64,000 nt of DNA from Lewinellaceae bacterium (lineage in GTDB: Bacteria; Bacteroidota; Bacteroidia; Chitinophagales; Saprospiraceae). Made by a program: the position numbers and the translations under genes. The notes under the pieces are model-generated. The model worked only from the letters and a program-made list of their open reading frames with translations. It was not told the origin of the DNA and did no database searches. The stretch is taken from contig JADJUJ010000008.1 in the NCBI GenBank assembly GCA_016710765.1, positions 186,001-250,000 on the forward strand. The letters are read 5' to 3'. Positions within the stretch are counted from its first letter, which is position 1. Each line of letters begins with the position of its first letter. Below are positions 10,255-18,277 of the stretch, one piece after another.

Positions 10255-10732
10255 ATAGCCACAAAGGCACAAAGACACAAAGGGATGGTTAATTTATAAA
10301 TCGTTTTAGTCCTTGTTTCATCAGGGGAACGTTGAAATTGATAAGATAACCAAGTTTTAGTCCAGTAAGTTTAAGGTGACTGATAATCTGTGCGTTCCAT
10401 ACCGGATTAACCAATTCTATTGCCTTAATTTCAACAATCACTTTGTTTTCAACTAGTAGGTCCAATCTGAGTCCTTCATTAAACTGAATTCCTCTGAAAT
10501 GAATGGGGATGTCGACCTGTCTTTGTACTTGTAATCCTTCTTTTATTAATAAGTGATACAAACAAACTTCGTAAACTTTTTCCAGTAGTCCGGGACCTAA
10601 CTCTTTGTGAATACTAAATGCTGCATTCACAATTAATTTGCCGATCCGTTCTTCATCAATCTGTGGTTGATTGGTGTTCATCATTTTGGTTGGTTGAGGT
10701 TGAACTTTGTGTCTTCGTGCCTTTGTGGCTAT
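10255..10732. mobile_element. GxxExxY cassette with 28-bp terminal inverted repeats
   Basis: The left end 10255-10282 (ATAGCCACAAAGGCACAAAG, continuing ACACAAAG) and the right end 10705-10732 are inverted repeats with a single mismatch. They enclose one gene (GxxExxY family) and almost nothing else. The cassette separates two genes that normally form one operon. The right terminal repeat supplies the stop codon (TAG at 10731-10729) of the membrane Fe-S gene. No transposase or integrase is present. Mobility is inferred from the architecture. Confidence 0.7.
10289..10684 (-). CDS. GxxExxY family protein (PD-(D/E)XK nuclease-like)
   Basis: 131 residues, the family's usual length. The name-giving motif is GLLEKVY within GPGLLEKVYE. 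Further on, LRLDLLVENKVIVEIK has the D...ExK arrangement of the PD-(D/E)XK nuclease fold, followed by HLKLTGLKLGYLINFN, a hallmark of this family. The molecular role is unproven. The genes are often multicopy and scattered in environmental genomes. The gene lies alone between 28-bp inverted repeats, with the start 20 bp inside the right repeat. Its base composition is more AT-rich than the neighbouring Fe-S genes, in keeping with a transferred cassette. Confidence 0.9.
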   Translation of the reverse strand: MMNTNQPQIDEERIGKLIVNAAFSIHKELGPGLLEKVYEVCLYHLLIKEGLQVQRQVDIPIHFRGIQFNEGLRLDLLVENKVIVEIKAIELVNPVWNAQIISHLKLTGLKLGYLINFNVPLMKQGLKRFIN

Positions 10733-12048
10733 TCTTTAAATTCGGATTTCCAGGCATCCCGTTCCACGCCCATTTGCCAGGCAGCGCCGGCATTCTCAAT
10801 GGCATTAAACAAAGGCATCCACTCAGCCGGGCCGGCAGATTGGGTCAGGATTTCGTAGCGGCGGAGTTGCAGGATGATGTCGAGTGGGTTAATGAGCACC
10901 GGACAGGCTTCCACGCAGGCATTGCAGGTGGTGCAGGCGTGGATTTCCTCCGGTGTTATGTAGTCGAAAAGGCTTTTGCCATCGTCGTACTGTTCCTGGG
11001 TTTGCGCCCCGCTGTCGATGTTTTTACCAACTTCCTCCGCACGGTCGCGCACGTCCATCATGATTTTTCGGGGAGATAATTTTTTGCCGGTGATGTTGGC
11101 CGGGCAAGCAACCGTACAACGACCGCATTCGGTGCAGGAATAGGCGTTGAGCAGGTTTTTCCAGGACAGGGAAAAGACGTCGTTGGCGCCGAATTCTGGC
11201 AATTCTGCCGGTGCTCCTGCGTCTGGCTGCTCCAAGCCCATCATAATGCGCACCTCTTTTTGCACCTCTGGCATGTTGGCCATCTGGCCTTTTGCCGTCA
11301 GGCGAGCAAACCAGGTGTTGGGAAATGCCAGCATGATGTGAAGGTGCTTGGAATAGGGCAGGTAAAGCAAAAAGCCCAATACGGTGGCAATGTGCAGCCA
11401 CCAACCGAAGCGTTCGAGCAGGTGCAGGGCAGTGTCCGACAGGCCGCCAAACAACAAAGGCCCTAGCCAGCTGGATACGGCAAATACGCCGTCGAACCCG
11501 AAGTGCTCGGCCCCGCGGTTGTGGAGCACCCGATCGGCGCCATTCATGCAAAAGATACCCACGATCAGAACGATTTCACCCAACAGAATCAGGTTGGCAT
11601 CTTTAAAGGGCCAGCCCTTCATTTCCGGTTTGGTGAAACGCGGGAGACGCAGCAGGTTGCGCCGGGAGAGGAAAATGAGGGTGGCCATGAAAGCCAGTAC
11701 CGAGAGTATTTCAATAAAACTGATGACGCCAGAATACAATACGCCAAGATATTCGGAAAAATAGCGGTGGTGCCCCGAAAGGCCGTCCACTACAATCTCT
11801 ATCAATTCCACCTGGGTGATGAGAAAAGCGACGTATATAAAAAGGTGGAGGACGGCGGGGAGCATGTTTTTGAACATCTTTTGCTGTCCAAAGGCTACCA
11901 ATGCCATGTTGCGCCACCGCTCCATCGCGGGCCCATCGGTGGATTCCGCTTTTCCCAGTCTAATGTTCCGGATTACCCGCCCATAACTTTTGAAGGCAAG
12001 CCAGGCACTTACGCCCAAAACAACGGCAAAAACGAGCGATGACAACAT
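10729..12048 (-). CDS. Membrane-bound 4Fe-4S dicluster protein (HdrC/NarI-like electron-transfer subunit)
   Basis: The start at 12048 (MLSSLVFAVVLGVS) places the first membrane helix at the N-terminus. About six helices follow in residues 1-255 (for example FIYVAFLITQVELIEIVV and LHIATVLGFLLYLPYSKHLH), a cytochrome-b/NarI-like membrane anchor. The cytoplasmic C-terminal part holds two ferredoxin motifs, CTECGRCTVACP and CTTCNACVEACP. Together with the CCG-domain protein it forms a quinone-coupled HdrBC-like electron-transfer module; donor and acceptor are not evident. It is the first gene of the operon reading toward 8.1 kb. Its final residues (SEFKE) and stop lie at the terminal repeat of the GxxExxY cassette, so the native C-terminus may have been altered slightly by insertion. 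Confidence 0.88.
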   Translation of the reverse strand: MLSSLVFAVVLGVSAWLAFKSYGRVIRNIRLGKAESTDGPAMERWRNMALVAFGQQKMFKNMLPAVLHLFIYVAFLITQVELIEIVVDGLSGHHRYFSEYLGVLYSGVISFIEILSVLAFMATLIFLSRRNLLRLPRFTKPEMKGWPFKDANLILLGEIVLIVGIFCMNGADRVLHNRGAEHFGFDGVFAVSSWLGPLLFGGLSDTALHLLERFGWWLHIATVLGFLLYLPYSKHLHIMLAFPNTWFARLTAKGQMANMPEVQKEVRIMMGLEQPDAGAPAELPEFGANDVFSLSWKNLLNAYSCTECGRCTVACPANITGKKLSPRKIMMDVRDRAEEVGKNIDSGAQTQEQYDDGKSLFDYITPEEIHACTTCNACVEACPVLINPLDIILQLRRYEILTQSAGPAEWMPLFNAIENAGAAWQMGVERDAWKSEFKE

Positions 12049-12157
12049 GGTGCTATATTTTTTTACAAACTTAGGTTCTATGGGCGAAAATAAGGCGCTT
12101 GTTCCGGAAATTTGCAGCACTTGCCAATACTTTACGAATCCTTCCTACCTTTATCCT

Positions 12158-12658
12158 ATGCAAATACTTAGCGACCGCCAGATAAAGCAGAAAATCAAGC
12201 GTTTGGCCATCCAGATGCTAGAAGAGAATTACGGTGAGCCCGAACTCATCCTGATTGGGTTGAACAACAACGGACTCTGCTTCGCCGAACTGTTGATGGA
12301 ACAACTGGAGTCCATTGCGCCGTCCTACCTCAAACTGACGCTTACGCGCTTACGCCTGAACCCCGCCAACCCGATTGAGTACGATCCCTTTGTAGAACTT
12401 TCTTTGGATGATCTCAATGGCAAGGCGCTGATTCTGGTTGATGATGTGGCCAATACGGGGCGCACCATTTTTTACGCCATCCAGCCCTTGCTCAGGATTA
12501 TTCCCAAGCGACTGGAAGTGGCGGTGCTGGTTGACCGCACGCACAAATCGTTCCCCATCAAAGCCGATTATGTAGGATTGGCACTGGCCACGACCCTGAA
12601 AGATCACATCAGGGTGCAGTTGAAGGATGCTCAGGAGATGGCGGTTTTTTTGGAGTAG
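12158..12658 (+). CDS. Phosphoribosyltransferase (PyrR-like)
   Basis: The start MQILSDRQIKQKIKRLAIQM matches the PyrR/hypoxanthine phosphoribosyltransferase N-terminus, where a helix precedes the strand ELILIGLNNNG. The PRPP-binding loop is ILVDDVANTGRTI, and a late VDRTHKSFPIKADYVG matches the flexible-loop end of type I PRTases. 166 residues is close to the family norm. In PyrR-type enzymes the substrate is uracil, sometimes with RNA-binding regulation of pyr genes, but no pyr gene is nearby and the hood residues do not settle the base. A TACCTTTA box sits only ~10 bp before the ATG, suggesting a very short or absent leader. It is divergent from the Fe-S operon (109 bp). Confidence 0.8.
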   Translation: MQILSDRQIKQKIKRLAIQMLEENYGEPELILIGLNNNGLCFAELLMEQLESIAPSYLKLTLTRLRLNPANPIEYDPFVELSLDDLNGKALILVDDVANTGRTIFYAIQPLLRIIPKRLEVAVLVDRTHKSFPIKADYVGLALATTLKDHIRVQLKDAQEMAVFLE

Positions 12659-12668
12659 CCAAGTTTTT

Positions 12669-13355
12669 TTACTTCGCTTTTCTGGCCTTTTTTTGCTCGT
12701 TGTTGCTTTCGTAAAGACAATATTGGTCGTATCGGGAACGGTCCTTCTCGGCCCAGATGTCTTTGCCGATATCGCAAAGCACTACCAGTTCGGTATACAT
12801 TTTATTGCCTTGTTCCATGCGGCGCTCCACACCAATATCGCGGTCGTGAAGTTTGTCCTGCTGGATATTTAATGCGGTTTCAAATGCAGCGCAGGCATCG
12901 AGTACCCGGGTGATGATGTTTTCATTGACACCAACATCGGCCAGGAAATCAATTTGTGCGCGGGACACCCGTGCCACCCTTCGGCCGCAAAAGAGAAGTT
13001 GCGGGTCGGTCATGTCGCCCATTTTGGCCGTGCCAAATTTCCGGTAACGGCCGGTTCTGTCGTGGAATTTCATCGCTACACGGGTCATGACGGAGCGGAT
13101 GGCTGTTTTCAGTTTTTCTGCTGCCTGGGTTTTCTTTTCGGTGGCAATCATTTGCTCGCCCACCATCTCGTCGTCGTCGGGCAGGGAACGAAACTGATCG
13201 CAGAGGGTATTAAAACCCTTCAATCGCTCCAGACTGTAGCCGTATTGGTTGAAAAATTCAATGTCGCGATGGGCATTTCGAATGGCATCGGTACATTGAA
13301 TGTACAAATCTGCGTCGGGTACGTTGTAGAGCCGGTGGCCGGGTTGCTTCTTCAT
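12669..13355 (-). CDS. Conserved helical protein, unknown function
   Basis: 228 residues, strongly charged and apparently all-helical, with no signal peptide or membrane segment. Recognisable stretches are HRLYNVPDADLYIQCTDAIR near the N-terminus, VMTRVAMKFHDRTGRYRKFG in the middle, and a Lys-rich C-terminal tail (NNEQKKARKAK). I do not recognise a named family. It may be a Bacteroidota-specific hypothetical protein. It converges on the phosphoribosyltransferase gene with only 10 bp between the stops. The following 210 bp (13356-13565) hold nothing I can identify beyond an AT-rich stretch. Confidence 0.6.
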   Translation of the reverse strand: MKKQPGHRLYNVPDADLYIQCTDAIRNAHRDIEFFNQYGYSLERLKGFNTLCDQFRSLPDDDEMVGEQMIATEKKTQAAEKLKTAIRSVMTRVAMKFHDRTGRYRKFGTAKMGDMTDPQLLFCGRRVARVSRAQIDFLADVGVNENIITRVLDACAAFETALNIQQDKLHDRDIGVERRMEQGNKMYTELVVLCDIGKDIWAEKDRSRYDQYCLYESNNEQKKARKAK

Positions 13356-13565
13356 CTTGCAGCACTTTACATGTTTATGTTACTGACAATCAATGTGCCA
13401 GCGTGCAGCAAAAATAAGTTGTTTTAAAAGCAGAAGCAATTTTTAAAACAAAAAATTAATTATTTTTTACTCAGGCGACATTTTCTGTTAAAACGTTATT
13501 CCACATTCGAGTGTCCGCCAATCCAGATTTTTCAAGTGCAATCGAAGCCACCGATCCTTAAATAC

Positions 13566-14245
13566 CTATTTATCTGCTAACGCCCATTTTTCCAAAAATA
13601 CGTCGCGAAACGCCTTCCCAAGGGGGATACGCACGGTGCCAAGGCCAATTTCATCGAGATCTACAAAATTAATGCGACGCATACTCACCAAAAATGATTT
13701 GTGCACCTGGACAAAATAATCGGGTAACTCGGCCAGTGCTTCGGCGACAGATTCCCTGGCCACGATTTTTCTGTCTGCCAGGTGGTAGGTCATGTAGTTG
13801 CCGTCTTTTTCCAGGTACAGTAGTTCCTCCAGCGCCAGTTGATACAACCTGGAACCGCTTTTAATGAACAAAACGGCATGATCTGGTGCTGAAGTAGGCC
13901 CAGATTGAAGCAACTTACTTACGGTTTTACTGAACCGCTCCAGGCTGATGGGTTTGAGCAAATAGTCCACAGCCTCCAGCTCGTAACTTTCAACCGCATA
14001 TTCGGAATAGGCTGTAGTAAATACTACTTTTATGTTTCGAGGGATCATTTTGGTCAGCGACAAGCCCGACAAATGGGGCATGTTGATATCAAGGAAAATG
14101 AGGTCTACCTGTTCCTGATGGATAAACTCAAACGCCTTAAACCCATTGCGAAAGCTCCCACCAGTTCAAACCCGGTAAAGTGCTTAAGGTAGTTTTTCAG
14201 CAGGTCAATCGCCCGGGGCTCGTCGTCAACGATGATTGCTTTCAT
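13566..14245 (-). CDS. LytTR response regulator, one frameshift
   Basis: An N-terminal receiver domain starts MKAIIVDDEPRA (14245) with the phosphoacceptor Asp in DLIFLDINMP, then FTTAYSEYAVESYE and the conserved Lys in DYLLKPISLERF. The C-terminal LytTR DNA-binding domain has YLEKDGNYMTYH and FVQVHKSFLVSMR. The frame is broken near 14145, in the segment that should read LVGAF-NGFKAFEF, and is restored by a one-base change. Both domains are complete on either side. Its start overlaps the 3' end of the sensor kinase gene by 20 bp, so the two are co-transcribed and probably coupled. It is a LytS/LytR-type pair; the target genes are not visible. Confidence 0.88.
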
Positions 14246-15266
14246 AAGTATTGAGGTTTAAGCATATGCTGAACTGATGGCCATCGTCCTTAACCTGCAA
14301 TTGGTGTTTTCCTGGGTACACCAGTTCAAGGCGTTCGCGTACATTATGCAGACCGGCACCGCCGCTTGCCAGCTTGCGCAGCGCAGGATATACAGGGTTA
14401 CCGATCTCAAATGGGATGGTATAGGGTTGTGAACAGTTGATGTTAAGTTGGATGCAAGACCGTTGCTCCGGCTCCACACCGTATTTAAAGGCATTTTCTA
14501 TAAAAGGGATAAATATACCTGGCTCAATGAATTGTTGCTTGTAATCTCCCTGCACCTCCATGTGGAAATCGATTTCCCCGGACTCAAAGCGCAGCTTTTG
14601 CAACGCAGCGTAGTTTCGGATGAAGTCCAGCTCCTTTTCCAGCGCAACCTGATCTGCCCCGGTTTCGTAAACGACGTAACGGAGGAGACCTGACAACTTG
14701 TCGATGGATTGCGCCAGGGCAGGCTGTTGCTCCTGATCTACCATGGCCAGCAGGTTGTTGAGTACATTGAACAAAAAATGTGGATGCAGTTGCGTGCGGA
14801 GCAGCGCCAGTTCAGCTTTGTTGCGTTGCAGCACGGTTTCCTGGTGCCTGGCTTCGCTCCGCTGCCAAATATTAAACAAACTGTACGCCAGGGCTGCCAT
14901 GTAATAAAAGACCAGTATGCCTGCCCAAAGCTCCAAGGGGATTATTGGACCGTAACGCACTGGTGTCGAATAATGGATTATCGGCTGAAAAAGTAAGGAC
15001 AACCCCAACAACGCCAGCGAATACGCTACCGATTTGACCCTTTGTTGTTGCAGCCAGAGGGTGTGGATAAAAAACAACGCCGAGGCGGTCAGGACAACCC
15101 CCATCAACTGCCAGATCATCGTCTGGTTGCGCACAATGCGCAGGGTTTCTTCCCCATTGACCAGTTCAATTTCCTGTGATTGAATGGAAAAACTGGAAAC
15201 AATCAGCCAGGCGCTGAGGATCCAAAACAGCAATAATCCGATGTATTTTGCCTGCCTACTGCTCAT
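14226..15266 (-). CDS. LytS-type membrane sensor histidine kinase
   Basis: The start MSSRQAKYIGLL (15266) is preferred because it leads directly into the first membrane helix. Four predicted transmembrane helices fill residues ~8-165 (LLLFWILSAWLIVSS; LMGVVLTASALFFIHTLW; SLALLGLSLLFQPII; AGILVFYYMAALAYSLF). The His_kinase domain carries the phosphorylated His in LHPHFLFNVLNNL. The ATPase part has FIPFIENAFKYG (N box) and GGAGLHNVRERL (G box). The architecture is the usual Bacteroidota LytS/YehU-like form without a known ligand domain. It lies directly upstream of, and overlaps, the response regulator gene. Confidence 0.88.
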   Translation of the reverse strand: MSSRQAKYIGLLLFWILSAWLIVSSFSIQSQEIELVNGEETLRIVRNQTMIWQLMGVVLTASALFFIHTLWLQQQRVKSVAYSLALLGLSLLFQPIIHYSTPVRYGPIIPLELWAGILVFYYMAALAYSLFNIWQRSEARHQETVLQRNKAELALLRTQLHPHFLFNVLNNLLAMVDQEQQPALAQSIDKLSGLLRYVVYETGADQVALEKELDFIRNYAALQKLRFESGEIDFHMEVQGDYKQQFIEPGIFIPFIENAFKYGVEPEQRSCIQLNINCSQPYTIPFEIGNPVYPALRKLASGGAGLHNVRERLELVYPGKHQLQVKDDGHQFSICLNLNTYESNHR

Positions 15267-15449
15267 TGTCCAAAGGTAAGCCCTCCCTTTACAGTACCGC
15301 AAATACTTGTTATAAAAAGCGGTATTGGTGGTACAAACACCCAAGCTAGACTGGTGTGTTCAGGAAAAGTAGCTTTCGTACCACGGGGTCAGGGTTTCCT
15401 ACCATTTGCTGGAACTGCAGCCATGGGCCTTTTATATTTGTAAGAAAAA

Positions 15450-16880
15450 ATGCAGACCATGAAACAAATTTTGATCGCCTCACTGATGCTTGTTGCCTGC
15501 ACTACTTCCTGGGCCCAGCAAGCCATCGATCTCCGCAGTTTTTCTAAGGACCAGTTAGAAACTGCAGTGGACTCCTACGTACAAGACTATCTAGACCTGG
15601 ATGTTTTTTCCGGCGTTGTGCTCATCGCAGACAAGGGCGTTCCAGTGTATCAAAAAGCATTCGGATTGGCCGATCGTGAACACAATATCCCGAATACGCT
15701 TGATACAAAGTTCATCATTGGCAGCATGAACAAGAGTTTTACCCATGCTGTAATATGGCAATTGATAGATGAAGGCAAACTTCGTCCCAACGACAAGATG
15801 GTGCAATACCTGGATGGTTTTCCCCAGCCTGATGCCGGAAAGATTACGGTGCAGCACCTGCTCGATCACCGTTCCGGTTTTGGCGATTACAACAACATGG
15901 CCTTTTTCGAACTGCCGTACGAGCAGAAAAACATAGCTACCATCACCAATATCGCGCGTGAGATGCCACTCCTATTCTCCCCTGGAACTGAATCCGAATA
16001 CTCCAATACGGGCTATGTATTGCTAGGCGCCATCATAGAAAAAGTAACCGGCAAAAGTTTTGCCGACAATGTAGCCGAGCGTATTGTGAAGCCACTTGGT
16101 CTGAAAGAAACCTATGTTAGTGATGCAAGAGATGTTCCACTGCGCTCCATTGGCTACCTCAAAACCATTCAAGGCACAGCGGACAACCTGTATTTTCTCA
16201 TGGAACCGAAACCCGATGGCGGATTTTGGGCTTCGGCAACGGACGTGCTGGCTTTTTACCGGCATTATTTTTACGGCGATCAGATGATCAGTCCGGCCAC
16301 CCGAAAGGCTGACCGCTTCTTCCAAATGATCGCCAAAGCATACGATACGCCGGGTGCTGGTATCCCCATCGCAGGTGGTTCCAATGGCAACAACACCATT
16401 CAAATAGAGTATCCACACGATAGCATCAGCATTGTGGTGATGGCCAACATGGATGAACCAGTGGCGGAAAAACTGGCAGAAGGCATTGGTAAAATCCTGA
16501 AGCACCAAACGCCCGAGCCGGCGGCTCTTCCTGCTGTACTGCTCGCCTACAACCTGTATCAGGAAAAGGGCGCGGCTTATTTGAAGGCGCATTTTGAGGA
16601 GATTACACAAAATTTCTTTCCCGGCGATCCGCAGGATCTGATCCTGAATAACCTGGGTTACGATCTTTTATCCTCAGGACAAACAGACCAGGCCATTGCC
16701 ATTTTCCAACTGAATACCGAAATATTTCCGGATGTCGCCAATTGTTGGGACAGCCTGGGGGAGGCACTGCTCAAAAATGGCGACAAGCCCGCAGCACTGG
16801 ACGCATACAAAAAAGCATTGTCGATCCGACCGGATTTGCCCACGGCTAAGCAGGCCGTCCGGGATTTGGAGAAAGGATAA
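15450..16880 (+). CDS. Beta-lactamase-fold serine hydrolase with TPR tail
   Basis: A signal peptide (MKQILIASLMLVACTTSWAQ; a start at 15459 is equally possible) is followed by a class C beta-lactamase/D-Ala-D-Ala-peptidase-like domain. It has the SxxK motif in GSMNKSFTHA, LLDHRSGFGDY, and the YxN motif in EYSNTGYVLLGAI. The third motif (KTG-like) is not obvious; AGGSNGNNT is the likely equivalent. The last ~100 residues (from about 375) are tetratricopeptide repeats (LLSSGQTDQAIAIFQLN, DSLGEALLKNGDKPAALDAY). Such periplasmic serine hydrolases act on peptides, D-amino-acid esters or lactams; the substrate cannot be told here. It is a stand-alone gene, divergent from the LytS gene. An imperfect CTGGGG/CCCCAG hairpin (16891-16916) separates it from the convergent VOC gene. 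Confidence 0.85.
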   Translation: MQTMKQILIASLMLVACTTSWAQQAIDLRSFSKDQLETAVDSYVQDYLDLDVFSGVVLIADKGVPVYQKAFGLADREHNIPNTLDTKFIIGSMNKSFTHAVIWQLIDEGKLRPNDKMVQYLDGFPQPDAGKITVQHLLDHRSGFGDYNNMAFFELPYEQKNIATITNIAREMPLLFSPGTESEYSNTGYVLLGAIIEKVTGKSFADNVAERIVKPLGLKETYVSDARDVPLRSIGYLKTIQGTADNLYFLMEPKPDGGFWASATDVLAFYRHYFYGDQMISPATRKADRFFQMIAKAYDTPGAGIPIAGGSNGNNTIQIEYPHDSISIVVMANMDEPVAEKLAEGIGKILKHQTPEPAALPAVLLAYNLYQEKGAAYLKAHFEEITQNFFPGDPQDLILNNLGYDLLSSGQTDQAIAIFQLNTEIFPDVANCWDSLGEALLKNGDKPAALDAYKKALSIRPDLPTAKQAVRDLEKG

Positions 16881-16922
16881 TATGCTCGGGCTGGGGAACA
16901 TATAACTGCACCCCAGCTCAGC

Positions 16923-17336
16923 TTACCGTGCAAACATCTCCTTCGGGTTCACAAACGCCTTGAACTCCAGCGGATTCCCGCTGTAATCCAGCACAAACAT
17001 CGTGCGCTGCTCGCCGGCTTGGCCCGGGTAGCGGGTTTGCGGTGGAACCAGGAACGAAACACCGGCATCGCTCAGACGTTTTTCCAGGTCTTCAAACTGT
17101 GTCATGCTCAGCACGCAACCGAAGTGCGGTATGGGTACTTTTACGCCATCTACAAGGCCGCAATAGTCGGCCTCAGGTAGGTTATCACTGATGTGTGCCG
17201 ACAACTGGTGTCCAAAAAAGTCAAAGTCAATCCAGGTTTCCGTGAATCGGCCGGTTTGGCAGCCCAGCACATCGGCGTAGAATGCACGGGTAGAGGCAAT
17301 GTCTTTTACCTTGAAAGCGTAGTGGAAAGGCGTCAT
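16923..17336 (-). CDS. VOC-family (glyoxalase/dioxygenase-fold) protein
   Basis: 137 residues with the paired beta-alpha-beta-beta-beta modules of the vicinal-oxygen-chelate fold: FHYAFKVKDIASTRAFYADV at the start, and FVLDYSGNPLEFKAF at the end carrying the C-terminal metal-ligand Glu. HQLSAHIS and HFGCVLSM are inner strands with candidate metal His residues. Members include glyoxalases, dioxygenases and fosfomycin/bleomycin resistance proteins; this one resembles the 'extradiol dioxygenase-like' group with YPGQAGEQRTMF. It is the last gene of a four-gene minus-strand operon, 2 bp behind its neighbour. Confidence 0.85.
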   Translation of the reverse strand: MTPFHYAFKVKDIASTRAFYADVLGCQTGRFTETWIDFDFFGHQLSAHISDNLPEADYCGLVDGVKVPIPHFGCVLSMTQFEDLEKRLSDAGVSFLVPPQTRYPGQAGEQRTMFVLDYSGNPLEFKAFVNPKEMFAR

Positions 17337-17338
17337 GT

Positions 17339-18247
17339 TTACTTGTACTGATTGATGTCGGGGTGATCAGGAAGGTAGCGGATGGTAATGGAGTCTCCAG
17401 GGTTGAGGCATTTTTCTGGAGCATTGAAGCTGCCACTGACGGTTTTTTCATTGCATTGAAAGACATACACATGCTCCCAAAATGCCTTCGCGGTATGTCC
17501 CTTGATCCGCATCGCATCGTGGTACGCTACTTCGGTTACAAGCGCCGGAACGGCAATGCCTTTTTCGGAGAGTTGTGCATACAGGACAGTAGTGTCAAAA
17601 GCACCAAATTTGTAGCGCTCGACCAGCATTGAAGTGCCAATCATCAGGGCCAGGGAAACGCCCAGTATCATTTTGGTGCGAAAAGCGCCCGTCAGAAAAT
17701 GGGTAATCGGGACAGCATTTCGGGCGATAAAAAAGTAGCCCGCTGCCATCAGCCCCATTTGGGCAAATAGCCCAAGGCTGCGTGCACGGTGCTCCCCTTG
17801 GAGGTTTAGCCAGGCGCCGATGGCCACCAGCACGATGCCAATGACAATTTGCGTCCAACTGATCTGTAACTTTTCTGCCGCCTCCAAAAGCCGTGAACCA
17901 GGCGCCTCGCCGGAAAGGGTAAAAGCATCTTCCCCTTTGGCAAGCATCTGATCGATTTCCGACTTTTTAGCTGGGGCAAGGGTATGCTCCTGCCCATTTA
18001 CAATCAGCTGGTAGTGGGTCTTCAACAGTGTTTGCCGGATGGCCACAACAACGTTACCATCGTTGCTGCGGAGTTCAAATTTGCCCAGCCCATGCATCAG
18101 AACATGTTCCTCCACTCCATTGAGGATGAGTTGGTATTTTGATTGGTTGTCGGCGGTGGCGTGTACGCAGACTATAATCTGCTGGTTGCCCAATTGGGCG
18201 TAGCGATATTCGGATAGAAGGCCCATGGGCAGATTTATTTGGTTCAA
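17339..18247 (-). CDS. Membrane protein with DUF3592-like C-terminal domain
   Basis: 302 residues. The N-terminal ~125 residues are soluble, with repeated strand patterns (KYQLILNGVEEHVL and HYQLIVNGQEHTL are clearly related to each other). Then come three to four hydrophobic helices (IVIGIVLVAIGAWLNL, LGLFAQMGLMAAGYFFIA, MILGVSLALMIGTSMLV), and a C-terminal extracytoplasmic domain ending NPGDSITIRYLPDHPDINQY. This ending matches the DUF3592 ending 'G..v.vrY.P.nP'. Function unknown. It is co-transcribed with MarC and the acyltransferase upstream and the VOC gene downstream, which hints at an envelope role. Confidence 0.65.
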   Translation of the reverse strand: MNQINLPMGLLSEYRYAQLGNQQIIVCVHATADNQSKYQLILNGVEEHVLMHGLGKFELRSNDGNVVVAIRQTLLKTHYQLIVNGQEHTLAPAKKSEIDQMLAKGEDAFTLSGEAPGSRLLEAAEKLQISWTQIVIGIVLVAIGAWLNLQGEHRARSLGLFAQMGLMAAGYFFIARNAVPITHFLTGAFRTKMILGVSLALMIGTSMLVERYKFGAFDTTVLYAQLSEKGIAVPALVTEVAYHDAMRIKGHTAKAFWEHVYVFQCNEKTVSGSFNAPEKCLNPGDSITIRYLPDHPDINQYK

Positions 18248-18277
18248 CTTATTTAAGCGGTTGGAAATCCTAAAGTA

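Noticed and set aside
8124..12048. A defence island
   Set aside because: Apart from the EAD11-TIR gene the neighbours are housekeeping redox genes, and there is no nuclease/effector cluster except the GxxExxY cassette, which has its own ends.
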